NCBI GenBank assembly: GCA_026745465.1
Contig: JACYXH010000401.1
Location: 197,501 to 261,500 of the forward strand
From: Lota lota
Taxonomy: Eukaryota > Chordata > Actinopteri > Gadiformes > Lotidae
DNA: 64,000 nt
Reading direction: 5' to 3'
Shown: one piece after another, positions 46,686-63,734 of the stretch
Numbering within the stretch: the stretch's first letter is position 1
Layout of the letters: the number at the start of each line of letters is the position of its first letter
Position numbers and translations under genes: made by a program
The notes under the pieces: model-generated
The model's database searches: none
Seen by the model: only the letters and a program-made list of their open reading frames with translations
What the model was told of the DNA's origin: nothing

Positions 46686-46710
46686 TTTTTGTTTGTGTCC
46701 CATATGAGAT

Positions 46711-46786
46711 GTCTTGGTGGCACACCAGCGAGAGCTGTCGGTTTTCCACTCCACCGACCCGGGTTTGAGGCCTGGGGAGGGATGTC
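46711..46786 (+). repeat. Degenerate tRNA-like repeat copy 1
   Basis: CTTGGTGGCACACCAG resembles an A-box region and GGGTTTGAGGCC a B box, spaced as in a tRNA. The arms do not fold well. It is the first of four related copies within 620 bases. Confidence 0.45.
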
Positions 46787-46927
46787 TCCGTGGGAACTTC
46801 TTATTTTGATGTCATGTGATTTGTAATGTCAAGTATAACTTCAGACAACATCACACCTGTTTGTTTTTTTTACTCAGTGATCTCATGTGAATTGTAAAGT
46901 AATATATAACCTCTGATTATTGATCAG

Positions 46928-47002
46928 TGTCCCTGTCTCAGTGGTGCGATGGAGAGCACTGTTGGCTAACCCTCTGGAGACCAGGGTTAAACTCCTGCTG
47001 AT
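46928..47002 (+). repeat. Degenerate tRNA-like repeat copy 2
   Basis: CTCAGTGGTGCGATGGAGAGC is A-box-like, and CCAGGGTTAAACTCCTG stands at the T-arm position. It is related to the neighbouring copies but has lost the invariant TTCGA. Confidence 0.45.
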
Positions 47003-47142
47003 GTTTGTTTCCATTAAACAGTGATGTATGTTCTTGAAACTTTTTTGAACTCTTTTGAACTTTTGTCTGAAAGTTACTTGACTAGTGGCTTGTCTTGAAG
47101 TAATCCCGACCCCACCCACCCCCGTCCCCACACGATTCTTAA

Positions 47143-47212
47143 GCATGAACCTGGGTCTCCATGCTTTTAATCAGCAGGTCTTAACAATGCACCACCAAGA
47201 CGCTTGCTACAG
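47143..47212 (-). repeat. Degenerate tRNA-like repeat copy 3
   Basis: The minus strand reads CTTGGTGGTGCATTGTTAAG, then CCTGCTGATTAA, then GGAGACCCAGGTTCATGC. It shares these blocks closely with the copy at 47260-47332. Confidence 0.5.
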
Positions 47213-47259
47213 ATTTTATATTTGACATTATATTCCCACAATGTATATGTTTGAAACAC

Positions 47260-47332
47260 AACCAGGACTCGAACCAGGGTCTCCAACAGATTAATCAGCA
47301 GGTCTTACCACTGCACCAACATACACTTAGAA
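47260..47332 (-). repeat. tRNA-like repeat copy 4, with intact B box
   Basis: The minus strand reads TGTTGGTGCAGTGGTAAGAC (A-box-like) and CCTGGTTCGAGTCCTGG (exact B-box core GGTTCGAGTCC, in a T-arm stem). The acceptor stem does not pair. It is therefore more likely a tRNA-derived repeat than a working tRNA gene. Confidence 0.55.
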
Positions 47333-47639
47333 TAGATAGAACAATGATAAAAATAAATTAAAGCTGCAAGCAGCGATTAACGGGTGTCGAGGCTTAGGCA
47401 GACAAGGCAGACCAGTGAGACTTTGACAGATTTTATACAGTTGATGAAGTTGGAATGGCCTCAGCTCAATTGCGGTGATTGGCCTTCAATGTTTTATGAA
47501 AGTGTATCAAAGTCAGGGTTCAGCAGTTACTCTCGTTTAACGCTTTGAAATAGAATCATAACTGGCATAGCATTTAGACAGACACACACGGTAGTGACAA
47601 GTGCATTGCATCAACATTGCAAACAGTTTGGTCAGTGCT

Positions 47640-47768
47640 TATGGAGTTAACAATGTACTGTATTGTTTTTGGTTTAAATGAAGGAAGTAGTATATATTGT
47701 CATACAGTATGAAGATAATGATGGTAAGAGTAGTTGAATGGGGTGTTTTTAATGTAATGACAGCTTCA

Positions 47769-47825
<57 letters not shown>

Positions 47826-48055
47826 GTATTGTTTTAGGTTTGAATCAAGGAAGTATTATATATTGTCATACAGTATGAAGATAATGATAGTAAATGGATT
47901 GTTTTTAATGTAATGACAGCTTCAGACACACACACACTTTAGGTTTACTTTGATTAAACAATGTTTAGAAAAGTGAGAGAAAAGTTTTATATATTGTCAT
48001 ACAGTATGAAGATAATGATAGTAAATGGGTTGTTTTTAATGTTGTGACAGCTTCA

Positions 48056-48102
<47 letters not shown>

Positions 48103-48410
48103 GTATTGTTTTAGGTTTGAATCAAGGAAGTATTATATATTGTCATACAATATGAAGATAATGATAGTAAATGGATTGTTTTTAATGTAATGACAGCTTC
48201 AGACACGCACACACTTTAGGTTTACTTTGATCAAACACTGTAATGGATTGTTTTTAATGTAATGACAGCTTCAGACACACACACACTTTAGGTTTACTTT
48301 GATCAAACACTGTTTAGAAAAGTGAGAGAAAAGTTTTATATATGGTCATACAGTATGAAGAAAAAGACACCTTAGGTTTACTTTGATAAAACACTGTTTA
48401 GAAAAGTGTA
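47640..48410. repeat. Minisatellite of about 70-150-base units with (CA)n spacers
   Basis: A unit containing TATATTGTCATACAGTATGA, AAGATAATGATAGTAAATGG and TGTAATGACAGCTTCAGACA recurs at about 47690, 47850, 47990, 48130 and (partial) 48240, with single-base changes. The units are separated by (CA)n tracts of differing length (47771-47824; 48056-48100) or by a GGTTTACTTTGATCAAACAC cassette. Confidence 0.85.
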
Positions 48411-48425
48411 CAGAAAAATAATAAT

Positions 48426-48530
48426 TGGACGGACGGACGGACGGACGGTCCGTCTGTCTGTCTGTACAGAAAAATTATAATTGGACGGACGGACGGACCG
48501 TCTGTCTGTCTGTACAGAAAAATAATAATT
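48426..48530. repeat. Paired GGAC/GTCT palindromic arrays
   Basis: (GGAC)n switches to CCGTCTGTCTGTCTGT twice (48426-48464 and 48483-48512), each time followed by ACAGAAAAAT(T/A)ATAATTGG. Each array can fold back on itself as a hairpin, and the whole unit is duplicated. Confidence 0.8.
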
Positions 48531-49239
48531 GGCGGAAAATATATTATGGCGGAAGTCATAGGTTCTTGAGGCATATTTGTTCAGCATGAGAAGATGCATG
48601 TATGACCAAAGTTTCATGACTGTAGGTCAAAATAGTCTGGAGATATGATTTGCCTATTTTGGACGATTGCAATAGCGCCACCTTTGGGCCAATCAGTGCA
48701 ATGTTTTCACACAGATATTCTGTAGTCCTCCTCTACAGCTGTAGCAAGTTTTTATCCAAAGTTATCAAGCGGTTTAGGCTGTGTAAGTCGATTTTCCGTG
48801 ACATACTAATAATAAAATCAGCAATAACAAGAGGTTGTCTTGGACTTCGTCCTCGACACCCTAATAAAAAAAATCAGTAAAATCACACTTTAAAGAGCTA
48901 TGCACGGTTCTAACCGAGGCTTGGGAGCGCATCGTATGATTATACACGACGTTATATTATTGAAAAGGTTAGTGAAATAGCGCGTAATTTGAGTGGGAAA
49001 TAGGAGGTGTGGCGTGAAAGCGTGTGAAGAGGGTCATTCGGAGTCCAAATGTACATCTTGAATACCAACAATATCGCGGTTAGAAACATTTAAAATGGTC
49101 AAATGTTTTTAAAGAAGCTGTTGGAGATCCTTAATTGTTATTTTAGCTTTTTCAGAAATACATCATTTCTTCTGAGATCCAAAGGTGGCGCTAAGGCAGC
49201 TTATGGGCGATGCGCCCGCCACTACTTAAACTCAGGAGA

Positions 49240-49353
49240 AGAAGAGAAGGTCAGAGTGAACGGGGCGGAGCTTACTGTTATAGTACGTGTGCTTCAGAGG
49301 AGTTAGCTTGCTTGCCAGTGGGCTAACGTTACGTTTGAAACCGGCCGTGAATC
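49240..49353 (+). promoter_or_regulatory. srp14 promoter-proximal region and 5' UTR
   Basis: The 110 bases before the srp14 ATG hold a GC box GGGGCGG at 49262-49268 and no clear TATA box. This is typical of a housekeeping promoter. The start of transcription cannot be read from the sequence. Confidence 0.4.
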
Positions 49354-50773
49354 ATGGTATTACTAGAAAATGACTCGGTATGTAAAATATTTCCCCCCCC
49401 CCCCCCCCACTTTATTCATTGTCGAATGTCGCTGTCTTGTTTTTGTCATAGATTGTCTGTATTGGTCCGTTATAGTAAACGCTATCAGTAGCAAATACGA
49501 ATGGCAACGCTGGCTAACTAACATATGCATCACTAACGACCGCTCATCTTGTAGAACATTGTACAATTTGTTGTTCAAACATTTTAAACGAAAGTTATGT
49601 AATGCGACACTTGTTTATTATATGGTAAGATTACTCTAAAATACCTAACATGTCCTGTGAATATGGTGATATATTCCTCACAAGGGAGGAGCCATATTGG
49701 CTAATCCCTTGCATTTCTAAATGATTTAAGATGACGTTAAGCTCTCTAAATATGTGCGCTATCTCATAAGGAAACGCACACTAATTGATACAGGAATCTA
49801 GACCTCATGAAGTGTTTAGTAAAAAGGCCAAATCCATTTGTGGAATTTTGAATGAGTTGATTCGACTACAGTCAGTAGAAATGGTGGTATTTCAATGTAT
49901 TTATTGAGGAATAACACAGGCCTTCTGTTCTCTTCTCAAGTTTCTGACGGAGCTGACACGGTTGTTCCAAAAATGTCGAAACTCTGGCAGCGTGGTCATC
50001 ACATTAAAGAAGTGTAAGTATAATGATGCAATGTTAGAGCTTCTCGTTTACTCCGAAGAGTGCGTAATTGGCCGGAGCTTAACGTGTTTTAACTTACAGA
50101 CGATGGCAGGACCAAACCAATTCCTAAAAAAGGACAAGCAGATTCGTTTGAACCAGCAGATAACAAGTGTCTTATCAGAGCCTCTGATGGGAAAAAGAAA
50201 ATTAGCACAGTGGTAAGCCTGAGCTCCTTTAATCATGCAACCATCAACACTGTTTAGTACATTGTATATGACAACTTTTCAGCCGAGTATTTAGCGTCCC
50301 ATTGAACACTTTTAAATCTAACAACTGAAGTCGATTCTCATTAGAATGTGGAACACTTAAGACTGTCGTTAATAGTGAGATAGAGGTGTTTGAAAGTATG
50401 TAATACAGTATTTCTTGTCATTTTCAGGTCAATACCAAAGAAGTAATCAAATTTCAAATGGTATGTATTTCTTATGTATCAGAGGGAAACACTTTGATAT
50501 ACCTTCCCTGTATGATTGTAGCTCATTATAGTTGTATATTTGTAAAGTCTTCAAATCGTGTTATTTTATAGTTCCTGAATACATTTTTGGTATACAAATT
50601 ATAAATAAAATAGTGAACAAAGGATTTTTGTATTTTAAAGCCCAACTTTCCTCCTTAAGTGTCTTTATTTCCACCCTTGGCAGGCGTACTCCAACCTCCT
50701 CAGAGCTCACATGGATGGACTTAAGAAGAAGGATAAGAAAAGCAAAAGCAAGAAAACTAAAGCCACCCAATGA
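49354..50773 (+). CDS. srp14: Signal recognition particle 14 kDa protein
   Basis: SRP14 forms a heterodimer with SRP9 on the Alu end of 7SL RNA and delays elongation while the ribosome is taken to the ER. Five coding exons: 49354-49377 (only 24 bases, MVLLENDS), 49941-50013, 50100-50212, 50428-50460, 50684-50773; 333 bases, 110 aa. The family reading is clear: FLTELTRLFQKCRNSGSV, ITLKKYDGRTKPIPKK, CLIRASDGKKKISTVV, KEVIKFQMAYSNLLRA, HMDGLKKKDKKSKSKKTK. The Lys-rich tail is present. The Ala-rich C-terminal extension of the 136-aa human protein is absent, as expected outside primates. At the second donor the phase requires GTAAGT at 50014, not the GTGTAA two bases earlier. Confidence 0.97.
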
Positions 50774-51803
50774 GCAACAGACTCTACCTCTTGGTCTCTA
50801 GTCTGGCCTGTACCACCTGAAGGAGGAAGAAGGGGAAGATGGGCTCGCAGTGGGCCGGATTCATCTTTAGCCCCTTCTGGCATCTCCCATTACCCTGATG
50901 GCTCAGAGGCCACCGTTGGTCCACCTAGTGACTGCTTTGATATCATGCCATCGTTTGCACGATAACGTCTTACTTCCGGGCCATTCGATAGCATTGGGTG
51001 AAAATGGAACAGCAGCAACATAAGAAAAGAACATGGATGTCACAGTGAGAAAGCAGCAAGCTCTTGAGCCGAAATGCATCTGTGTGAGATCCAGGTTACC
51101 AACAGCCGTGTCAAATCTGGAGGGGCCACAGGGTTGATGCTTAAGATTCAATTGCCTTTCATAATGTTTTGTACAACTCTCAATTTATAATGGCAGGATT
51201 TTATTTAATTCCCTGTAAAAGAAAAGAATCTCAAATAACTAATTTAAACATGACTACCGATGCCATAATGAGACGGTTTATTTTAATATGAAATAATTTT
51301 TTGTTTCATGTTTGAGACCAAGGTATTGTGTCCGTTTCCTTTTAAAGGTGTTTTTTATTTTTGTTCACTTTTTTGGCCATTTATGTATCGGTAGAGCAAC
51401 CCTATTCACTTTGCCCTGGTAAATTAAAATATGTATATAGGAAAATGAGGCTATCAGTTAATTTGGTGCGGAAATGGCGCTATAAAGTACATTTACTGAA
51501 AATTGCGTCTGACCAGTTATTGGAAGTAACCACATTTGTTACAAACTCATTCAAAAAGTGCCCATATGCTTTGTTGGTGGAAGTGCCACCCCCGTTTTCC
51601 ATAAAAGGTTATGTATTGTGATAAGTGTGTGTGGGGGGGAAGTTAACTGAAGAGGAGTAATGTGTTCTAAGTTGAACAAGACATCTTCTGGTGTAACAAT
51701 GAAGGAGAGATATGAGCAGTGCAGAAAACATGTTGAATCATTCACGTAAGCCGCAACAGTGCACTGCTTCTGAAAAGTATTTTGCTGTATGACTCGTCTG
51801 ACT
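50774..51803. other. Convergent 3' region between srp14 (+) and globin X (-)
   Basis: About 1.03 kb separates the two stop codons and must hold both 3' UTRs. On the minus strand AATAAA signals lie at 51282-51277 and 51205-51200 and could end globin X. No canonical AATAAA was seen for srp14; ATTAAA variants occur near 51422. The two transcripts may overlap. No other coding signal was found. Confidence 0.5.
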
Positions 51804-57442
<5,639 letters not shown>

Positions 57443-58802
57443 TTTGATCGAGGATTTAAACGTTAACGGGTTTAATCTCTGGGCTCTTGTGCGCGCTTGG
57501 CAGGAGAACTCCGTTTCCAGGCATGAGTGGATGCATCTGAGCGCACGGAGCGCGCGTATAGCGGGATACCAAATGGCCTGTTCAAGTGGGGGGCGGGTTA
57601 ATAGTCCTATCTTAATAGATGCACGATACACAAAATAAACATTTGTAAAAAGTAAAAATAACATTAAGGTTTTATATAATAACCAAGCAAACACCAAGGC
57701 TCAACATAATAGATGGATGATTCAAATAGGCCTATGCATTTCAGCAAAAGGTTAGATCTTTAGCTCCAAAAAATTGAGTTTTATAGTACTTGACTAGAGG
57801 AGTTCGATAAAATGCATCAACTATTCATCTTGTCCTGATAACTACCTTTTCTACATTACATATAACCCTAGATAAATATATAGCCTAGTAAAATGGGCGT
57901 GCAGTGAGCAGGATTAGAGCTGTGATCCTTCTCTATAAAGTGGTTTGTAGATTAACTATTTATATTGTTTGAGTGCAACAAATCAAGTAAAGTGTTGATT
58001 AGAAATGATGTCAAGTAATTATCTCACAATCGATTTTTTATCATTCAATTCATTTGATGAGCTGTTGAAAGGAAACGCAAATTTGCATTTTCAGTTTTTA
58101 AATGTTAACTTTTCGTTTAAAGTATGCATCTTCATAAATAACATGGCAACAATATACAAGTCATTGAGGCTCAGGAGCTCCAGTGATGATATAAAAACAG
58201 TCCTGGAAAAAGAAGCTTAACGTCTGAGGCAAAGAAGTCTGTAGAAAATCCCCCCCCCCCCCCACCCCTTGTTTTCGTGAAATGGCATAATTAAAGTACA
58301 CTCCGCATGAAATCCCCTACAATTATATCCATAGCATATTATAGACTTACTACAATAATAAAAGTGGGATTATGCTATACAACAACCCCCTGCAATGTAC
58401 TGAACATTACTTTCAATTTATACAGAAAACTACATTACTTTATATAAAGATTGCATTTTACAGTGTATGCAAAAACCTGAAAGTAAAATATAGCATTTAC
58501 ACAATGTCAAGGAAAATACACATACGACTGTTTGTATACATACAAACAGCAGCGCACCAATGAACACAACATCCCTTTTATATTACATTTTGGTGATAGC
58601 GGAAAAAAGAAAATAACTCACCCAGTGTCCACTATATAAACTTGACAACAATTGATTGTGCAGTACAAAATCAAATTCCATGACAAAGTGAAAAATGGCA
58701 GATTAAGGCACATAACGTCTGTATGATTGTCCCATGGCTGTCAATATAAAGTAAGCATTGATGCAAGGTAGTCCTTTGACACCAAAAACAAAAAAAAAGG
58801 GC
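57443..58802. other. Spacer between plekhg3 stop and globin X start
   Basis: 1.36 kb, AT-rich towards plekhg3, that must contain the plekhg3 3' UTR and the globin X promoter and 5' UTR, since both genes run on the minus strand. A poly-C run lies at 58250-58263. No further gene was seen. Confidence 0.5.
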
Positions 58803-61679
58803 TCACGAACCACAACCTAAGCTCTGAAACTTCTCACGCAGGTTCTTCACCATCTTACTCTCGGTCTTGTTTCCACGCAGGGCTGGGGGCCTCTTGGAAA
58901 CACCGTGCTGGGCTTCGTTGAGACCACCGCCGTTCCCTGTGGTCGTAACGTCCTTGACTTTATGTTGGGCAGGCAGCGTCGCGTGGCTGGTTCTCACAGG
59001 GTCCTGGAGGTTCTGCACATCGTGGAGGGGCCGGGCCGCCGCCGCCGCCGGCACGCTGTCCAGGGAGCGCCACCTGCACAGCAGGCGGCGCTCTGGCCGG
59101 GATCCTCCATCCTCTGTGGTGGGACTCCCCCTCCGCTGCGACGCCACGCCCCACTGGCTCTCCGCAGAGTCCCAAGGCAGAGGATGACCATGATGTTGTG
59201 CGGGTGGGGGGTTCCATGGTAGCCTCCCGAGCCCGTCGGCGCAGAGCTCCAGCATCCTCTCCGGGACAGAGCAGCTGCGGATCCTCTGACAGACCGGCGG
59301 GTGGCCGGCAGGGCCCGGCGCCGACCGCGGGCCGGTGTACTTGGAGCGCAGCTGGTGCACGTCGGGCCAGTGGAAGGCCTCAGAGTCCACGGGGCTGCTG
59401 GGGGCGGGAGATGGGGAGGAGGGCGAGGACAGGGCCTGAGGAGTGGTGGCTCTGGAGCTGGGGCCCGGGGATGGGTCGGGGGTGGGGGTCGGGGGTTCAC
59501 CGACATCGTTTACCTGATCGCAAGTGTTCAAGGGATAGGTCAGGTTGTGTTCACCTGCATTCGCACGCAGAGGAGAAACGACATGCGACAAAAAGACAAA
59601 ACAAGAACACAGTTTGACATTGCCCTCCATAGAATATCTATACCTGCTATACTACACACAAAAATGTGCATGATAGTTGCATTAGAGATGCCAAAATGGT
59701 GACTCCTCCTTTGGTAAACCCTTACTTACCGTTGTCCCTGGAGGGCGTACTCTCCTCGTGGACAGCGGGCATGCTCTTGAGGCCGTGGAGGTTTTCAGAG
59801 TCTCGGTTCCTCTGCCTGATTAAAGGCCTGTTGTTCTTGATGCGCTGGCTGTACTGTCGCGCCAGCTGGAACACCTTGTTCTTCATCTTCCCCATGTCCT
59901 GCAAGATCTGGTCGTCCTCCATGCCCGATCGAAGGCTAATGATCCTGGGCAGGGAGGCGCGGGCCACCCTGCCATTCCCACTGGACCGGGGAGCCGTGCT
60001 CAGCCAGGGGTCCTCCACATACTCACCCTCACTTCCTGTGAGAGGCGATGTGGGCGCCGATATGGAAGAGTGTTCAGAGAGAGGCTCCGCTTCACATTCC
60101 TCCAAAATGTGCAATGATCTACCCCTGGTGCTTCCGTCGTACGCGTCTGATCTGATGCGCCCAGAGATCCGAATCTCCTCTAATCTAGGATCAGGGGGAA
60201 TCTCCTTGTCGCTGTGATCGATGACCGGGGGCTCCTCGGGGCAACCGTTCAGCCCCAGCTCCATGTCGTCCCACATCTTGAGCGCTTCAGAGGACGGTCT
60301 GAAGTCCCCGTCGGCCACGGGGGCGTCGGCGACGCTCGGAGGCAAAGCTCTGGCCTCGGGCGACCCCTGGCGTTGAGGTTTAGGGACGGACTCGGCGCCG
60401 GGGTTCTTCTCCAAGCCCGGGAGGTCGAACACAGACCAGGACGTGGGCCGGCTGGCGGGAGAAGAACCTTTCCTGTGCACCGGGGCGGGGTTTCCCGCCC
60501 CGGTGGGAGTGCTGTTGAGCTGTTTGCTCAGGTGCCTGACCAGCCCGGCTGGGATGTAAGAGAGACTCTCCCGGCGCTTGATGCTGGAGCTGGCGTCCTG
60601 GTTCTCGTAGTACCTCCTGATCTTATGGATGAGCAGGCGGTCCTGCTTGGAGAGAGTGGACCGGCGCTCCACGTCGCCCGGGCCGTCCTCCTGCGGTGCT
60701 CCGTGCACGGCGGGCGGGACGGGTCGGCTGGCCTCCGCGGCCGGCCGCGGCTCTGGGGAAGCGTTGTCCGACGTGGACGCCACTTCCTCCCGGAGCTCCG
60801 AGCAAATGGAGGGTTCATCCGAGGGCCGGGGGCTCTCCGGCTGGGGCGAGGGGCCGGCTGCGTGGCGAGGGTCCTCTGAAACGAGCAAGCTACTCCGTCT
60901 GGACCCGCTGCCGGTGAGTTGCTGGGCGATCACGCCGGCCCCGTCCGATACCGACGAAGGCAGGATGCTCTCGCGGGCGACGAGCATCTCCTCGTCTTCC
61001 TCCGAGTATTCCCCGAAGCTAAGAATGCTACTGTCTTCGGGCTGGAGACAAGAGCCGTCGCCCTCCGCTTCCTTCTCGTCTCCATTTTCCATAGGCGCAT
61101 CTAGTTGTTCTTGGATGTCAGGGACAGGATCGGGGTTCTCCTCAGACAGAGTGGCGGAGGCAGGAGAATCCGGTAATTGGGAGTGGTTCACCTCCATGAG
61201 CATGTTGTCCACCTCTGGTTCCTCCTCACAGTGGGAAGATGAGAGCTCCTCCCCGTTAACCTGAGAAATGGAAATGATCTGTAAGAAGCATCAAGTGTTC
61301 TCCATATCCTATTCAGTACATGGATCATACGTCAAATAAATATGAAGAATGTGGAATTCATAACATGACATCACAATTTATTAAATACCTTCTTAAAGTA
61401 TGGCAACATTACAGAGACATTCTGAGTAAATTAAGAAAAATCATCAACCCATTGTGTAATACATTCATCTCAACAATTTCATTGAGCTAAATCTTTATTT
61501 GTATATTATATAAGGACACAATATGTATCGCAATACGCATTATGTATCACTAAACGGGGTGACAGTTTTATATTATATACATATAATTATATATATGCAC
61601 AGACGTTTTCCAACAGTTATTTTCATTCCAGATATTTGGCGGGTTCTTGTATGAGATACGAGTGTGTTCTGGTATGAGG

Positions 61680-61716
<37 letters not shown>

Positions 61717-63734
61717 GTGCGTGCGTGCGTGCGTGCGTATCAGGCATGCGTGTGTGTGTGTATGACTGTGTTGGAATGAGGCGTGTGTGTGTGTGTCTGT
61801 TCTGGTATGAGGTGTGTGCGTGTGCCTTTGAAGGAGAACAAGTTCAAACAGCAGGCTTGAGAAGATGGGCTCATACTCCTAATTCATTCAAGGAATGCAG
61901 ACACTACAGTCAAAGTATTTTGACAAGCTGTATGACAGGTTCCTGCACCTAAACACCATGCACAACCTTTCTCTGTTGATGTACTGACCGTGGGCCAACA
62001 CCCAGCAACAGGGCGCTTTTAATTCACCACAGCCTAAATCAAATAATGAATACACCAAGGACCAACACAGCCTGTGGCATTATTTTGACAAAGATAGGCT
62101 CTGAAGGGAAACATTAAGAAGGCTTTGTTTCATCACAACATCTTCCGTCCCTTTCTATGAACTCTGCTTTCAGAGGAATTACAGGGATACGGTAGTACAG
62201 GGACAGCGATTACACCGGCAGAACGTCATTTAATGTATGCAGTGATTAACCCGGGAAGAGAAACTGCACAACCCTTAAGGGCTTGTCACACCAATTAAAA
62301 TAAATGTGTGCTACTAATTTTAAAAAAATCTCAAGTTTCTTAATGAAACACGTGGCACCAGCAGTGTCTACGAGATGACGTGAAGTACCTGGGCATCGTG
62401 GGCGTCTTCTTCAGCCTTCTCACTGGGTACATTGTCCTGTGTGGAGGTCTCCAACACATCTCCCAGAGTGTCCTTCTCTTCAGCAGCCTCCATGTTCTGA
62501 GCATCCTGGAAGAGTACAAAGCACCAGTTGAAAGGAACAGCAGTAAAAGACCTACCCCAGGTGCCCTCAACATACCGCATTGAAAACGTCTAGTTATGTT
62601 TTAAATGCGTTCAAAATTGCCTTAGACACTAACTCCTATGTGACGTGGGCAATCAAAGCAAAACTGTATTACATGCATTCATTAAGACAACGGAATAATA
62701 CAATCCCCCTTGACAAAGGCTTTTTTTTAAATAATGAAAATTCCAAAAGGGGAAATATGATTAGTAAATGCGATTATCAAAGGCCACAGCACTGGCCATT
62801 AAAATAACTGTTTAATTAGATGGTTACATTAACCTTTGAAGTCAAACATGATTTGCGGGGGCACATTAAGCAAATACAACGCTCCGCTTTATTTTTTATT
62901 TTCTCTTATTAACATCTTTCAAGTCTATTCAAGGATCGGTCATATGCACCCAATAACATTGATGAAGGAGTTCACGTTTGACTGGAACTGGAACTAACCA
63001 TGCAAGAGACACCACTCATAGCTATCGTCTTGACTATCATACATGCATCCAAACAAAAAGGCAGGCAGAGTTCATCTGAGACTCAAATCGGGTGAGAACT
63101 GTGGACAGATCACACTCTGGGAGAGCGTCCACCACACATGCACTAGTGGCGTCATGAGTATGTTTATGCGAGCATGCCACGTGCACAGCAGCCATGGTAG
63201 CGAGGGTTAGTGGGCCATCGGCAAGCCGGTGGAATGGAGCAGGAAAGTGGAAACCCGTGGGTGGCAGAGAGCCTCACCGTTGTGAAGGGAGCAGAAAGCA
63301 AAGCCCTTGCCCTATAGTGCCAGCAGGAGATGGCTGCCATCATGGAGCTCGCAAAGTCGGCTACCTGGTCGTCTCCCATCAGTATATCCTCCTTGTAACA
63401 ATCCCCCTCCTCCTCCTCCTCCCGCTGTTGCTTTGCCTTCTCCTCCAGCCCTCCCTCACTGGGCGCTGAGCCCAGTTTAGGATCAACGTCACTAGGACAC
63501 AGCTGCTCCAGAGAGTGCCTTTTGGGGCTCTGCTCCTCAACATCCTCCTCCTCCAAACCAGGGCCCTCAGCCTGGGGCTCGCCTACACTGGAGGCCAGCG
63601 TACTGACACTAGAAGCAGGCTGCAGGGAGCACAAGTCCCCGAGCAGTGTGCCCTCACTGTCTGCGTGCTGTAGCGTGAAGTCAGATGTGTTATTGCAAGG
63701 TGCAGAGCTACTGTAGCCATAGCAATGATTGTGA
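58803..63734 (-). CDS. plekhg3: PLEKHG3-like Rho guanine-nucleotide exchange factor, C-terminal part (5' partial)
   Basis: PLEKHG proteins are DH-PH Rho exchange factors; PLEKHG3 links PI3K signalling to actin at the cell front. Only the region C-terminal to DH-PH is visible, on the minus strand: about 63734-63278, then 62505-62389, 61260-59730 and 59554-58803 (stop at 58805-58803). Junctions at 63278, 62505/62389 and 61260 are phase 0, and 59730/59554 is phase 1. Seen: DDQVADFASSMMAAISCWHYRARALL in the first exon; IHKIRRYYENQ and VFQLARQYSQRIKNNRPL (helical, basic) in the large exon; a Pro/Ser-rich tail; and a C-terminus KMVKNLREKFQSLG. The upstream acceptor of the first exon is uncertain (63734 is one choice), and the DH and PH exons must lie beyond 64 kb. 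The paralogue call (G3 rather than G1 or G2) rests on recalled sequence and on chromosome-14 linkage with AKT1. Confidence 0.7.
61681..61830. repeat. (TG)n and GCGTGTGT-rich stretch
   Basis: (TG)n with CGTG variants plus a loosely repeated TGGTATGAGGC(A/G)TGTGTG unit, in the plekhg3 intron 61261-62388. The rest of that intron shows nothing else identifiable. Confidence 0.9.

Larger units (their letters stand above)
47358..48872. mobile_element. Fold-back dispersed fish repeat with expanded interior
   Basis: It opens with AAAGCTGCAAGCAGCGATTA, a start I recognise from a widespread non-coding teleost repeat, and GGGTGTCGAGG (47382-47392). It closes with the perfect inverse CCTCGACACCC (48851-48861) and CTAATAAAAAA. 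The right part has the usual AT-rich prose (CAAGCGGTTTAGGCTGTGTA). The middle is swollen by a tandem unit and (CA)n tracts. No transposase frame. Confidence 0.6.

Noticed and set aside
47260..47332. A functional tRNA gene
   Set aside because: The B box is good but the acceptor stem does not pair and three degenerate relatives lie beside it, so it is called a tRNA-derived repeat.
47640..48410. CRISPR-like array
   Set aside because: Repeat units are long and AT-rich with (CA)n between them rather than unique spacers, and the host is eukaryotic.
60214..61264. Plus-strand open frames opposite the large plekhg3 exon
   Set aside because: Antisense shadows. The minus frame joins neighbouring exons in phase and has family motifs.
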